Of a stretch of DNA of 64,000 nucleotides, positions 1 through 8,365 are shown piece by piece (within the stretch, counting starts at the first letter, position 1; every line of letters begins with the position of its first letter). The DNA comes from Palsa-504 sp963844625. GTDB taxonomy: Bacteria; Actinomycetota; Actinomycetes; Streptosporangiales; Streptosporangiaceae. Both the position numbers and the translations under genes were made by a program. The stretch covers positions 124,001 to 188,000 of the forward strand of contig CAWJPF010000011.1 of the NCBI GenBank assembly GCA_963844625.1, written 5' to 3'. A model generated the notes under the pieces. The model had not been told where the DNA came from. It saw only the letters and a list, made by a program, of their open reading frames with translations, and searched no databases.

Positions 1-70
1 GCAGCGGCACGGCGCCGCCGGCCGCGGGGACGGCCTCGGCCTTGTCCGCTTCATTCATGCTCATGAGCAT
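1..70 (-). CDS. 5' end of an unknown gene, cut by the window edge
   Basis: Reading leftwards on the minus strand there is an open frame with three clustered ATG codons (70, 64, 58). The last gives MNEADKAEAVPAAGGAVPL before the window ends. A purine-rich GGAAAG lies about 10 bases before the first ATG. It would diverge from the membrane-protein gene at 123, with about 50 bp between them. Too little is visible to name a product. The Ala/Pro/Gly-rich start may be a flexible N-terminus. Confidence 0.35.
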   Translation of the reverse strand, partial: MLMSMNEADKAEAVPAAGGAVPL

Positions 71-122
71 TTCCAACCGGCTTTCCTGCGGGGTTGTTCC
101 GGTGAGGCGATAGGTTCCTGGG

Positions 123-1424
123 GTGGCTAAGGATCGTACGGCTGGCCCCGGGCGGGCTCAGCAGATCGGTACCGCCGGCGCGATCGGCGCGCTGGCCGGG
201 GCGGCCCTGACCGCCCATCGCGGTAAGGCGGCGACGGCCGCCGGGGCGCTGGCCGGTGCCGTCGGCCTCGGTGCCGTCGAGGCGCTGGCCCGGGCCACGC
301 AGCGGCCGGGACAGATCCCGGCCCTGTGGTCCCGCATCCTCATGAGCGGCGCCCTGGCCGCGCCGCTCGGCTGGGCCGCGAGCCGCCTCACCGGCGCGGG
401 CCCGCTGCCGGTGGCGGCGGCCGCGGGCGCGGCCGCCGGCGCACTTGGCCTGCGCCCGCAGAAGGTCCTGCTCGGCCCGGCCGCAGGCGCCGCGATCGGG
501 CTGGGGCTCGGCCGGCTGCGCCCGCCGGCGCCGGGGTCGGTGGCCGCCGCCGCGGCGGTGATCGGATACCGGGCGGCGTCGGCGCTGGCGTTCCGGGACC
601 CGCAGGTGAGCCTGCTGGCCGAGCGGGTGAAGCCCGGTGATGTCCCGTTCGTGGTGCCGCTGGCCAGCCCGACCAGGTACGTCGGTACCGGCTACGTCCG
701 GTCCCTGGCGCAGGTCCTGGGCGGCAGGTACACGCCCGACGTCGAGGACATCGGCATCGTCGCCTCCCTCGACGAGCTGGCCGGGCCGTCGTTCGACCCA
801 GCCGGAACCGATCCGCTGGTCCGCGAGTTCTACGAGCACACGACCAGGTTCGCCCTGGACATCGTGCCGGAATGGCGGCTGTGGGTCCGCCCCGGCTACC
901 TGCTGTACCGGACGCTGGTGGCCCGGCCGCTCGGCCAGGCCAGCGTGCCGATGAGCCAGCGGGAGGCCCAGCACGGAGTACGCAGCCGGATCGACACCAT
1001 CACGCTGGGACCGGCCAGCGACGTCATCGCGGTCCGCGGCTGGATCCGCTCGTTCGCCGACACCGACGAGCCCATCTACGTGGGCATCTACACGACCTAC
1101 CGGCGCGAGGGACGGGGCTACGTCAGCGTCGGCTTCCCGTTGCCGCAGGCCAGCTTCACGGCCACGCTGCTGCCGCAGGCCCGGCCGGGGGGCGGCCTGG
1201 TCCTGGACAGCCGCAGCGATCTCGACCAGCCGGGTCACTACCTGACCTACATCGACGCCCAGACGGCGGACCTCACCACCGCCGCCGTCCGGGGCTTCGC
1301 CGAGCGCCTCGACGTGTACGTCGAGGCGGGCCAACTGCGGGCCGAGCACGCGTTCTGGGTGTTCGGCTTCCCGTTCCTGGTGCTCCATTACCGGATGCAC
1401 CGCAAGCCGCCGCGGGTCAGTTAG
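123..1424 (+). CDS. Ala/Gly-rich membrane protein of unknown function
   Basis: GTG start; 433 aa. Residues about 15-155 are a run of hydrophobic, glycine-zipper-like segments (for example GALAGAALTAHRG, AGAVGLGAVEAL, AAGAAAGALGL), suggesting several packed membrane helices. The remaining roughly 270 residues are a mixed soluble-looking domain with a hydrophobic C-terminal stretch (AFWVFGFPFLVLHYRM). I do not recognise the family. The 3' end overlaps the convergent oxidoreductase gene by 4 bp, so no separate terminator is visible. The Shine-Dalgarno is weak (GGTTCCTGGG before GTG). That the N-terminal half is membrane-embedded is inferred from composition. Confidence 0.7.
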   Translation: MAKDRTAGPGRAQQIGTAGAIGALAGAALTAHRGKAATAAGALAGAVGLGAVEALARATQRPGQIPALWSRILMSGALAAPLGWAASRLTGAGPLPVAAAAGAAAGALGLRPQKVLLGPAAGAAIGLGLGRLRPPAPGSVAAAAAVIGYRAASALAFRDPQVSLLAERVKPGDVPFVVPLASPTRYVGTGYVRSLAQVLGGRYTPDVEDIGIVASLDELAGPSFDPAGTDPLVREFYEHTTRFALDIVPEWRLWVRPGYLLYRTLVARPLGQASVPMSQREAQHGVRSRIDTITLGPASDVIAVRGWIRSFADTDEPIYVGIYTTYRREGRGYVSVGFPLPQASFTATLLPQARPGGGLVLDSRSDLDQPGHYLTYIDAQTADLTTAAVRGFAERLDVYVEAGQLRAEHAFWVFGFPFLVLHYRMHRKPPRVS

Positions 1425-2305
1425 TTCTGCAGGGGAATGAGCTCCCGGACGAAGCCGTCCAGCCACGAGCCGAACGAGGCGACCGGGCCCGCCGGGCGGA
1501 TCACGAACTTGCTCAACCCCGCCTCGACGTACTGCCCGATCAGCGTGCGCGCCCGGTCCCAGCCGATCGCGACCAGCGTGGCCGGATCGGCCTCCGGGCG
1601 GCGACGGTGGATCGAGGCCGCCAGCGGGCCGGGGATGCCGGCCAGCGCGACGGGGATGCTCAGGCCGAAGTGATCGGGGTCCACGACCCGCCCGGCGTCG
1701 GCCGCGGCCGCCTGGATCACGCCCACCGCCGCGCCCGCCTCGGCCGGGGTGACCAGTGAGCCGAGCCACCCGTCCGCCAGCCGTCCCACCCGCCGCAGGC
1801 CGCCCGGCGCCGAACCGCCCAGCCAGATATCGAGCGGCTTGGCCGGGAGCGGTTCGACGCGGGCCCCGGACACGGTGAAGAACTGCCCTTCGAAGGACAC
1901 CGTCTCCGAGGTGAGCAGCCGCCGCAGCAGGGTCAGCGACTCGTCGAACACGGCGGCGCGCTGCCCGTCGGGCACCGGGAACAGGACCCGTTCCGCGTCC
2001 TGGGCCGGCCGCAAGCCGAATACCGGAAGCACCCGGCCAGGAGCCAGCCCGGCCAGCGACGCGAGCTGCTTGGCGACCAGCACAGGATGGCGGCCGGGCA
2101 GCACCGAGATCCCGCTGCCGGCCTTCAACCGCGTGGTCCGCGACAGCGCGAACGCCATACCGGTGAACGGCTCCACCACCGGGGAGTACACGTTCTCCGG
2201 CAGCCACAGCGAATCCACCCGGGCCTGCTCCAGCAGGTCGACCGCGGCCGCGAATTCCGCAGGCGTTCCGGCCGGTCCCAGCGAAACTCCTATCCGTACC
2301 TTCAT
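1421..2305 (-). CDS. LLM-class (luciferase-like) F420-dependent oxidoreductase
   Basis: 294 aa, ATG start. The protein has the TIM-barrel pattern of the bacterial luciferase superfamily: N-terminal strand MKVRIGVSLG, the segment RTTRLKAGSGISVLPGRHPV, the central LDIWLGGSAPGGLRRVGRLADGW and the C-terminal FVIRPAGP. In actinomycetes this size class is usually F420-linked and oxidises or reduces small organic substrates. The substrate cannot be read from sequence. It is convergent with the upstream membrane protein and overlaps its end by 4 bp. The 317 bp between its start and the next minus-strand gene presumably carry its promoter. Confidence 0.85.
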   Translation of the reverse strand: MKVRIGVSLGPAGTPAEFAAAVDLLEQARVDSLWLPENVYSPVVEPFTGMAFALSRTTRLKAGSGISVLPGRHPVLVAKQLASLAGLAPGRVLPVFGLRPAQDAERVLFPVPDGQRAAVFDESLTLLRRLLTSETVSFEGQFFTVSGARVEPLPAKPLDIWLGGSAPGGLRRVGRLADGWLGSLVTPAEAGAAVGVIQAAAADAGRVVDPDHFGLSIPVALAGIPGPLAASIHRRRPEADPATLVAIGWDRARTLIGQYVEAGLSKFVIRPAGPVASFGSWLDGFVRELIPLQN

Positions 2306-2622
2306 GCCCCCATCCGATCACAGGGGGTGCGGAGGGAGAGATCGCAGGGTCGCACAGGGAGAGCGGCGGGCCAGGGGCGCCGGGGTGAGAGGCAGCGGGC
2401 TCCTGCCGCCGCTGACGTCCCAGCGCCTCTGCCCTCCCGCGCCGGTTACCGCGGAAAATCCGGCCTATGCGGTAAATCCGGGGCCCTGGCGGGTACCAAA
2501 GTCTCCGCGCAAGCCCGATCTTCCACGATCTTGGGCGCGGCCGGAGCGGGGCCGGAGCGGGCCGGAATCAGCGGCTGCCCAGGCCCCAGGCGGACCGACC
2601 CGCCAGGAGCTACGGACAGGCC
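2306..2622. other. 317-bp intergenic region, no gene recognised
   Basis: This lies between two minus-strand genes. It contains a short imperfect direct repeat (GCGGAAAATCCGG then GCGGTAAATCCGG near 2451-2480) but no convincing reading frame. It probably holds the promoter of the F420-type oxidoreductase, whose start is at 2305. Confidence 0.4.
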
Positions 2623-3144
2623 TTAACGGCGGCGGACGACGAGGACGGCGGAGTCGACGCGGGGCGGGGGGCGGAACGCGCGCCGCGGCAGGGACGGGCC
2701 CGCGGTCAGGCTGAAGGTGCGGGCCCACCGGGGGGCCGCGCGGCCGCCTGCGGCGTAGCTGTGCACCACGGCCCGCTGGAGCACCAGGTCCGCGGCCACC
2801 AGCCGGGACCCCGGCGCGAGCAGCAGGCCGAGCAGGCGGGCCGTGATGCCGTACGGCGGGCTGGCCACGACGCGGAACGGCCGGTGCGGCAGCCGCAGGG
2901 CCGCCGCGTCGGCGTGCAGCACCGTGACGCCGGGGAACCGGCCGCGCAGCCGCTCGGCCCGGCCGGGATGCAGCTCGACGGCGACGACCCGGGCCCCGGC
3001 CCGGACCAGGTGCGCGGTGAGGGCGCCCTCGCCGGCGCCGATGTCGAGGACCAGGTCCCCGGGCCGGACGGCGGCGTCCGCGACGATCCGCGCGGCCCAC
3101 TCATCAGCGAGGCGGTGCCATCCCCACGCCCCGGCGGCGGGCAC
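2623..3144 (-). CDS. Erm/KsgA-like rRNA adenine N6-methyltransferase family protein
   Basis: 173 aa from a GTG start; an in-frame stop at about 3169-3171 limits any extension. It has the SAM-binding motif I as VLDIGAGEGALTAHLV, then ARVVAVELHPGRA with the acidic ribose-binding residue, and motif IV as VASPPYGIT. Erm and KsgA enzymes normally show N-[ILF]-P-[YF] at motif IV. Here the Asn position is Ser, and the protein is much shorter than the roughly 250 aa of Erm methylases, with the C-terminal RNA-binding lobe reduced to about 40 residues. It may methylate rRNA (macrolide resistance type) or another adenine. Activity is uncertain. A GWHRL motif at the N-terminus replaces the usual GQNFL. 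Confidence 0.75.
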   Translation of the reverse strand: MPAAGAWGWHRLADEWAARIVADAAVRPGDLVLDIGAGEGALTAHLVRAGARVVAVELHPGRAERLRGRFPGVTVLHADAAALRLPHRPFRVVASPPYGITARLLGLLLAPGSRLVAADLVLQRAVVHSYAAGGRAAPRWARTFSLTAGPSLPRRAFRPPPRVDSAVLVVRRR

Positions 3145-3252
3145 GACGGGCCATCACCATGAAGCAGCTCATCCCGCGACGGTAGCTTGGGCTGATCGGC
3201 GCGGACAATCTAATTTCTGGCCAGGGCTATTTCCGGCAAGGGGCGTGACGTT

Positions 3253-4931
3253 ATGGCGGTAGGCGGCCATGAGGCCGATCTGGTCTTGACCGGCGGGAAG
3301 ATCCGCACGCCGGCGCACCCGTCCGGGTTCGTCCAGGCCCTCGCCGTCCGGGACGGCGTGATCCTGGCCGTCGGCGCCGATGACGACATCGGGGAGCTGA
3401 CCGGCCGGCGCACGCGCGTCATCGACTTGCGCGGGCGGCTCGCCCTGCCCGCCTTCGGCGACGCGCACGTGCACCCGGTGAGCGGCGGCCTGGAAAGCCT
3501 GCGCTGCAACCTGGTGGGCCTGCGGACCAGGCACGACTGCCTGGCTGCCGTCGATGACTACAGCTCGGCCCTGCCCGGCGGCGGCTGGGTGCTCGGCGGC
3601 GGCTGGACCATGTCGGCCTTCCCCGGCGGCCTGCCCACCGCGGCCGACCTGGACACGGTCACCCGCGGGCGGGCCGCCTTCCTGCCGAACCGGGACCACC
3701 ACACCGCCTGGGTGAACACCGCCGCGCTCACGATCGCGGGCATCGACGCGGACACGCCCGATCCCGTGGACGGGCGTATCGAGCGCGACGAGGCCGGCCG
3801 CCCACCGGCGCGCTGCACGACGGGGCCATGCGGCTGGTCGCGGACCATGTTCCGCGGCCCGGCCCGGCCGAGCTGATCGCCGGGCTGCTGGCCGGCCAGA
3901 CGCATTTGCACTCGCTGGGCATCACCAGGTTCCAGGACGCGTGCGTCGGCGCGGCCGGCGAGCTCGGCATGCCGGACTCGTTCGAGACCTACCTGATGGC
4001 CGCCGACTACGGCATGCTCAGCAGCCACGTCGTCGGCGCCCTGTGGTGGGACCGCAGCCGCGGCCTGGACCAGATCGATGACCTGCTGGCCCGCCGCGAG
4101 CAGGCAGGCGACGGCCAGTTCCGGGCGACCACGGTCAAGTTGATGCTCGACGGCGTGTGCGAGACGTTCACCGCGGCCATGTCCGCTCCGTACCTGGACC
4201 GGGACGGTCATCCCGGCGATCAGCAGGGGCGCCTGTTCATCGACCCCGAGACGCTGCGGGAGGCGACGCGGCGGCTGGCCGCGGAGGGCTTCCAGCTCCA
4301 CTTCCACGCCATCGGCGACCGCGCGGTCAGCACCGCGCTGGACGCGCTCGAGGCGCTCCCGGCCGGGCCGCGGCAGGCCGCCCGCCACCACCTGGCGCAC
4401 CTGCAGTTCATCACGCCCCGGGACCTGGGCCGGTTCCGGGCCCTGGACGCGGTGGCTAACTTCCAGCCGCTCTGGGCGTGCGCGGAGCCGCAGATGGAGG
4501 AGCTGACCCTCCCGTTCGTCGGCCAGGAACGCGCGGCCTGGCAGTACCAGATCGGGGCGCTGGTCCGCGGCGGGACGCGGATCGCGTTCGGCAGCGACTG
4601 GCCGGTGTCGAGCGCCGACCCGCTGCAGGAGATCCACGTCGCGGTCAACCGGGTCCTGTCCGAGCGCCTGGGCCGGCCGGGGAAACCGGAATGCGAGGAC
4701 CCGTTCCTGCCCGAGCAGGCGATCACCCTCGACGCCGCGATCGACGCCTTCACCTCCGGGGTCGCCTGGGTCAACCACGAGGAGGACCAGGCCGGCCAGC
4801 TGCGGCCCGGGCTGCGGGCCGACCTGGCCGTGCTCGACCAGGATCTGTTCGCCATCCCGCCCCGTGACATCGGCAGCACCTCGGTCGTCATGACGGTCGC
4901 GGGCGGAACCGTCGTACACGGCGACCGATGA
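3253..4931 (+). pseudogene. YtcJ-like amidohydrolase family 3, frameshifted near 3801
   Basis: Two overlapping frames together encode one amidohydrolase of about 558 aa. The first (3253 to about 3800) has the N-terminal beta-sandwich and the metal-binding HxH (LALPAFGDAHVHPVSGG). The second carries the rest, with HFHAIGDRAV (metal His) and IAFGSDWPVS (catalytic Asp). Adding one base at the C run 3801-3803 joins them as GRPTGALHDGAMRLVADHV, the sequence expected for the family. This is therefore a one-base deletion or a sequencing error. The family hydrolyses N-acyl or cyclic amides; the substrate is unknown. The ATG at 3253 follows an A+T-richer leader (3205-3250). Its TGA overlaps the ATG of the methyltransferase (ATGA), implying translational coupling. 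Confidence 0.85.
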
Positions 4932-5641
4932 CGTTCCCCGACTTCCGGCCGGCGCCGAATCAGGGCGTCCGGCCGGACCTTTACGAGCTGGAGAACCGGG
5001 CGGTAGATCCGGACGGCCTGGTCCTCGACGCCATGCGGGAACTGGCCCCGTGGGCCGGCCGGACCCTGATCGACCTGGGCTGCGGCAGCGGCTACTGGCT
5101 GCCTGGCTACGCCGCGGAGGCCGGCACGGTCATCGGCGTCGAGCCGGACCCGGCCCTGCTGGCGCTGGCCGCGGCGCGCGACCGGCGCGCTCAGGTGCGG
5201 CCCGGGTCGGCCGAGCACATTCCGCTGGCCGACGCGAGCGCCGACGTGGTGCACGCCAGGTTCGCCTACTTCTGGCCCCCCGGCTGCGCGGCCGGCCTGG
5301 CCGAGGTGCGGCGCGTGCTGCGGCCGGGCGGCACGCTGGTCGTGGTCGACAACGATCAGCGGGCCGGGGAGTTCGCCGGGCTGCTGCGGGCCGCGGCCTA
5401 CACCGCGCTGGGCCAGGCGGACGCCACCGATGCCTGGTGGGCGGCGCGCGGCGCGGTCCGGACCGAGGTGATGAGCCGCTGGGAGTTCGGGGTGAGGGGT
5501 GACTTCGAGGCGGTGCTCTCACTCGAGTTCCCCGCCGTGGCGGGCTCCTGGCTGGCGGACCACCCGGACGCCCTCGGGCTCAGCTACGGGTACGTGCTGT
5601 TCGCCGTGACCAAGGCTGGTGCCATCGTCCGTTCGGAATAA
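4928..5641 (+). CDS. class I SAM-dependent methyltransferase
   Basis: 237 aa. It has motif I LIDLGCGSGYWLPGYA at about residues 47-62, the acidic VIGVEPDPALL, motif IV-like ADVVHARFAYFWPPG and the post-motif VLRPGGTLVVVDNDQ, which is the Methyltransf_11 arrangement. It is translationally coupled to the amidohydrolase gene by an ATGA overlap, so the two probably act in one small-molecule pathway; the methyl acceptor is unknown. The last codons and stop lie inside one copy of the dispersed GTCCGTTCGG element (5627-5653). Confidence 0.88.
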   Translation: MTFPDFRPAPNQGVRPDLYELENRAVDPDGLVLDAMRELAPWAGRTLIDLGCGSGYWLPGYAAEAGTVIGVEPDPALLALAAARDRRAQVRPGSAEHIPLADASADVVHARFAYFWPPGCAAGLAEVRRVLRPGGTLVVVDNDQRAGEFAGLLRAAAYTALGQADATDAWWAARGAVRTEVMSRWEFGVRGDFEAVLSLEFPAVAGSWLADHPDALGLSYGYVLFAVTKAGAIVRSE

Positions 5642-5653
5642 ATGAATTTTTTG
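5627..5653 (+). repeat. dispersed GTCCGTTCGG / AT-core element, copy a (left arm only)
   Basis: GTCCGTTCGG is at 5627-5636, followed directly by AATAAATGAATTTTTTG. The core closely matches copy d at 48327-48342 (CATAAATGATTTTTTT), but the inverse right arm is missing. It spans the stop codon of the methyltransferase and lies just upstream of PPK2, between co-directional genes. Function unknown. Confidence 0.6.
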
Positions 5654-5670
5654 TTGGCCGGGGACCGGGG

Positions 5671-6639
5671 ATGTGCTGTGCTGATGACGTGACCACTACT
5701 GAGCATGCCAACGAGTTCAACGCGCTGCCGCTCGACTGGGAGTCAGATCCGGAGTTGCTGGCCGGGCTGAGGGTAGACGACGACGACGAGCATGACGACC
5801 CCGTGCTGCGATACGCGGACGGCCGGACGGTCGACACCTGGCGCGAGGACTACCCCTACGGCGAGAAAATGACCCGGGCCGAGTACGAGTACCAGAAGCG
5901 CCCGCTGCAGATCGAGCTGGTCAAGCTGCAGAACTGGGTGAAGGCCACCGGGCAGCGCATCATCCTCGTGTTCGAGGGCCGCGACGCGGCCGGCAAGGGC
6001 GGCACGATCAAGCGCTTCACCGAGCATCTGAATCCGCGCGGTGCGAGCGTGGTGGCGCTGGTGAAGCCCACCGAGCGGGAGAGGACGCAGTGGTATTTCC
6101 AGCGCTACGTGCCGCATCTGCCAGGCGCCGGCGAGATCGTCATGTTCGACCGCTCGTGGTACAACCGCGCGGGCGTCGAGCGGGTCATGGGCTTCTGCAC
6201 GGACGAGGAATACTGGGAGTTCATGCGGGAGGCACCGGACTTCGAGCACATGCTGGTCCACTCCGGGCTTTACCTGACGAAGTTCTGGTTCTCGGTGACG
6301 CCCGCCGAGCAGCGTACGCGCTTCGTCATCCGCCGGATCGACCCGGTCCGGCAGTGGAAACTGAGCCCGATGGACATCGAGTCACTGGACAAATGGGACG
6401 GGTACACCGAGGCCAAGGAAGCGATGTTCCACTACACCGACACGCCCGAGGCGCCGTGGACGGTGATCAAGAGCAACGACAAGAAACGGGCCAGGCTCGA
6501 GGCGATTAAGCACGTCCTGCTGAAGTTCGACTACGACCGCAAGGACGAAGAGGTCATCGGCAAGCCGGACCCGCTCCTCATCGGACCGCCGTCCGTCCTG
6601 TCTGAGCACAACCCGGAAGCGGTCTTCCCTCAGCTGTAG
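5671..6639 (+). CDS. ppk2: polyphosphate kinase 2 (PPK2 family)
   Basis: 322 aa. PPK2 enzymes transfer phosphate between polyphosphate and nucleoside di- or monophosphates. The P-loop is GRDAAGKGG at about residues 103-111. The Walker B/lid region is EIVMFDRSWYNRAGVERVMG with Asp160, and the conserved C-terminal portion reads SPMDIESLDKWDGYTEAKEA. One PPK2 domain at normal length, class I-like; cytoplasmic. The ATG at 5671 is used here, but GTG at 5689 is also possible, since the first six residues (MCCADD) are unconserved-looking and no strong Shine-Dalgarno decides. The promoter may overlap the dispersed element just upstream. Confidence 0.92.
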   Translation: MCCADDVTTTEHANEFNALPLDWESDPELLAGLRVDDDDEHDDPVLRYADGRTVDTWREDYPYGEKMTRAEYEYQKRPLQIELVKLQNWVKATGQRIILVFEGRDAAGKGGTIKRFTEHLNPRGASVVALVKPTERERTQWYFQRYVPHLPGAGEIVMFDRSWYNRAGVERVMGFCTDEEYWEFMREAPDFEHMLVHSGLYLTKFWFSVTPAEQRTRFVIRRIDPVRQWKLSPMDIESLDKWDGYTEAKEAMFHYTDTPEAPWTVIKSNDKKRARLEAIKHVLLKFDYDRKDEEVIGKPDPLLIGPPSVLSEHNPEAVFPQL

Positions 6640-6719
6640 CCGCCAGCGCCCGGCCGCGGACCCGGCCGGGCGGCGGGGCATAAACTCGCCTATGTCCAGC
6701 GGCAGACAGGGGCGAGGCC

Positions 6720-7349
6720 ATGGCGTACGCGGAGATCGGCTCGATGCGGGAGTTGCGGGACCTGCTGGGGGTGCCCACGAAGCGCGCCGCGACCAAGGAA
6801 CGGACCAGGCTGCACGCCGTGGACCGGGAGTGGCTCGCCACCTCGCCCTTCTGCGTGCTCGCCACCTGCGACGAGGCCGGCAACTGCGACGCCTCCCCCA
6901 AGGGCGACCCGGCCGGTGACCTGGTCTACGTGCTGAACGACACCACCGTCGTCATCCCCGAACGGCCGGGTAACCGGCGCGCCGACGGGTACGGCAACAT
7001 CCTGGCCAACCCGCACGTCGGGATCGTCTCGATCATCCCCGGCCGCAACGAGACCCTGCGGATCAACGGCCGCGCGCGACTGCTGCGCGACGCGCCGTTC
7101 TTCGACGAGATGGTGGTCCGCGGGCACCGCCCGATCCTGGCCATCCTCGTCGAGATCGACCAGATCTTCTTCCACTGCGCCAAGGCCTTCATGCGGTCCA
7201 GGCTCTGGCAGCCGGAAAGCTGGCAGCCGGACGCGCTGCCGCCGGTCGCGGCGCTGACCAAGGCCGTGCAGGACACTCCGGAGACCCTGGCGGAGCTCGA
7301 GGCCTACTACGCCCCCGCGAACTACGCCAAGCGGCTGTACGCCGGATGA
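6720..7349 (+). CDS. FMN-binding pyridoxamine 5'-phosphate oxidase-family protein
   Basis: 209 aa with a split-barrel PPOX fold. Recognisable blocks are FCVLATCDEAGNCDASPKGD (residues about 42-61), VVIPERPGNRRADGYGNILA (FMN-phosphate region) and the C-terminal FHCAKAFMRSRLWQPESW. These mark the DR2398/MSMEG_1061-like subfamily, not the vitamin-B6 enzyme itself. The role is probably a flavin-dependent reduction of a small molecule; the substrate is unknown. The ATG at 6720 is preceded by GGGGCGAGGCC, which can serve as Shine-Dalgarno. It is monocistronic, between PPK2 and the hydrolase. Confidence 0.85.
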   Translation: MAYAEIGSMRELRDLLGVPTKRAATKERTRLHAVDREWLATSPFCVLATCDEAGNCDASPKGDPAGDLVYVLNDTTVVIPERPGNRRADGYGNILANPHVGIVSIIPGRNETLRINGRARLLRDAPFFDEMVVRGHRPILAILVEIDQIFFHCAKAFMRSRLWQPESWQPDALPPVAALTKAVQDTPETLAELEAYYAPANYAKRLYAG

Positions 7350-7462
7350 CCGCGCCAGGCTGGCGGGTCCGGGTAAGCATCCTCGGGGTGCCGACCACGG
7401 CGGGCTGCTGAGGAGGTTGGTGGGAGTGGTGACGGGTGCCCTGGCTGGGCGGGCTGGGTTAA

Positions 7463-8365
7463 GTGAATCTTGTTACACATCTTCTTGTGCTGGCTGATGG
7501 CCGGCGGAGTGCCTACTGCGACGGCGGTGACCCGGCCGGGTACCCGGTCATCGCGCTGCACGGCACACCCGGCTGCCGCTTCAGCCGGTGGCCCGACGAG
7601 TCGGTCTACGTCCGGGCGGGCGTCCGCTACATCACCCCGGACCGAGCCGGTTACGGGCAGGCCGCACGGAACGCGGGCCGCACCGTCGCCGACGAGGTGA
7701 GCGACGTCCTCGCGGTGGCTGATGCGCTGGGCTTGGAGCGGTTCGCGGTGACCGGCGGCTCGGGCGGCGGGCCGCCCGCGCTGGCCTGCGGCGCGCTGCG
7801 GCCCGACCGGGTCGAGCGCGTCGCATGCCATTCCGGTCTCGCCCCGTACGGCCCCGGGGGCTTGCCGCACGATCAGTGGATCGCCGGGCAGACGGCCGAG
7901 AACGTCGAGGAGATCGACTGGGCGCTCACCGATGCGGAGACCCTGACCCGCGGGCTGGCCGCCAGGCAGCGTGACATGGAGCACCGGCTGGTCAGCGACC
8001 CGGCTTCGCTCTTCGGCGATGACATTGCCGAGGTGGACCGCGAGTTCCTGGCCAGGCCAGAGGTCATCGAGGCTTTCACGCGCATCATCGCCGAACAGGC
8101 CGCCCACGGCGTCTACGGGTCGGTTGACGATATTCTGGCGCAGCTGCGCCCGTGGGGATTCGAGCCGGACGAGGTGGCCGTGCCAGTTCTGCTCACCTAC
8201 GGGCTGGCGGACGCGTTCGTGCCCGCCCAGCATGGCCGCTGGCTCGCCCGCCACCTGCCCGCGGCGCAGGTCGAAGTGAGTGCCGAGGGCGGCCACCTGC
8301 TCGCCGACCCCGAGGCCGAGATCATGCACGCGCTTAGCTGGCTGCGGGCGCCGGGGGTGACGTGA
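7463..8365 (+). CDS. alpha/beta-fold hydrolase
   Basis: 300 aa from GTG at 7463. The oxyanion motif is HGTPG at about 33-37. The nucleophile elbow is GGSGGG with Ser100. The likely acid is Asp250 (LTYGLADAFVP), and His278 is in AEGGHLL. Length and triad order fit the alpha/beta hydrolase 1 family; the substrate cannot be deduced. A DHxxW-like cap region (residues about 135-215) lies between strands 6 and 7. The last 32 bp overlap the convergent LysR gene. An A+T-rich stretch (AAGTGAATCTTGTTACACATC) contains the start. No operon partner is present on this strand. Confidence 0.85.
   Translation: MNLVTHLLVLADGRRSAYCDGGDPAGYPVIALHGTPGCRFSRWPDESVYVRAGVRYITPDRAGYGQAARNAGRTVADEVSDVLAVADALGLERFAVTGGSGGGPPALACGALRPDRVERVACHSGLAPYGPGGLPHDQWIAGQTAENVEEIDWALTDAETLTRGLAARQRDMEHRLVSDPASLFGDDIAEVDREFLARPEVIEAFTRIIAEQAAHGVYGSVDDILAQLRPWGFEPDEVAVPVLLTYGLADAFVPAQHGRWLARHLPAAQVEVSAEGGHLLADPEAEIMHALSWLRAPGVT

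Noticed and set aside
51..2321. Very long minus-strand open frame (about 750 codons)
   Set aside because: Arg/Gly-rich shadow of the GC-rich genes at 123-1424 and 1421-2305; no domain pattern.
5627..5653. Intrinsic terminator after the methyltransferase gene
   Set aside because: There is a T-run but no closed GC stem at this copy, and related copies lie between divergent genes, so a termination role is not the best reading.
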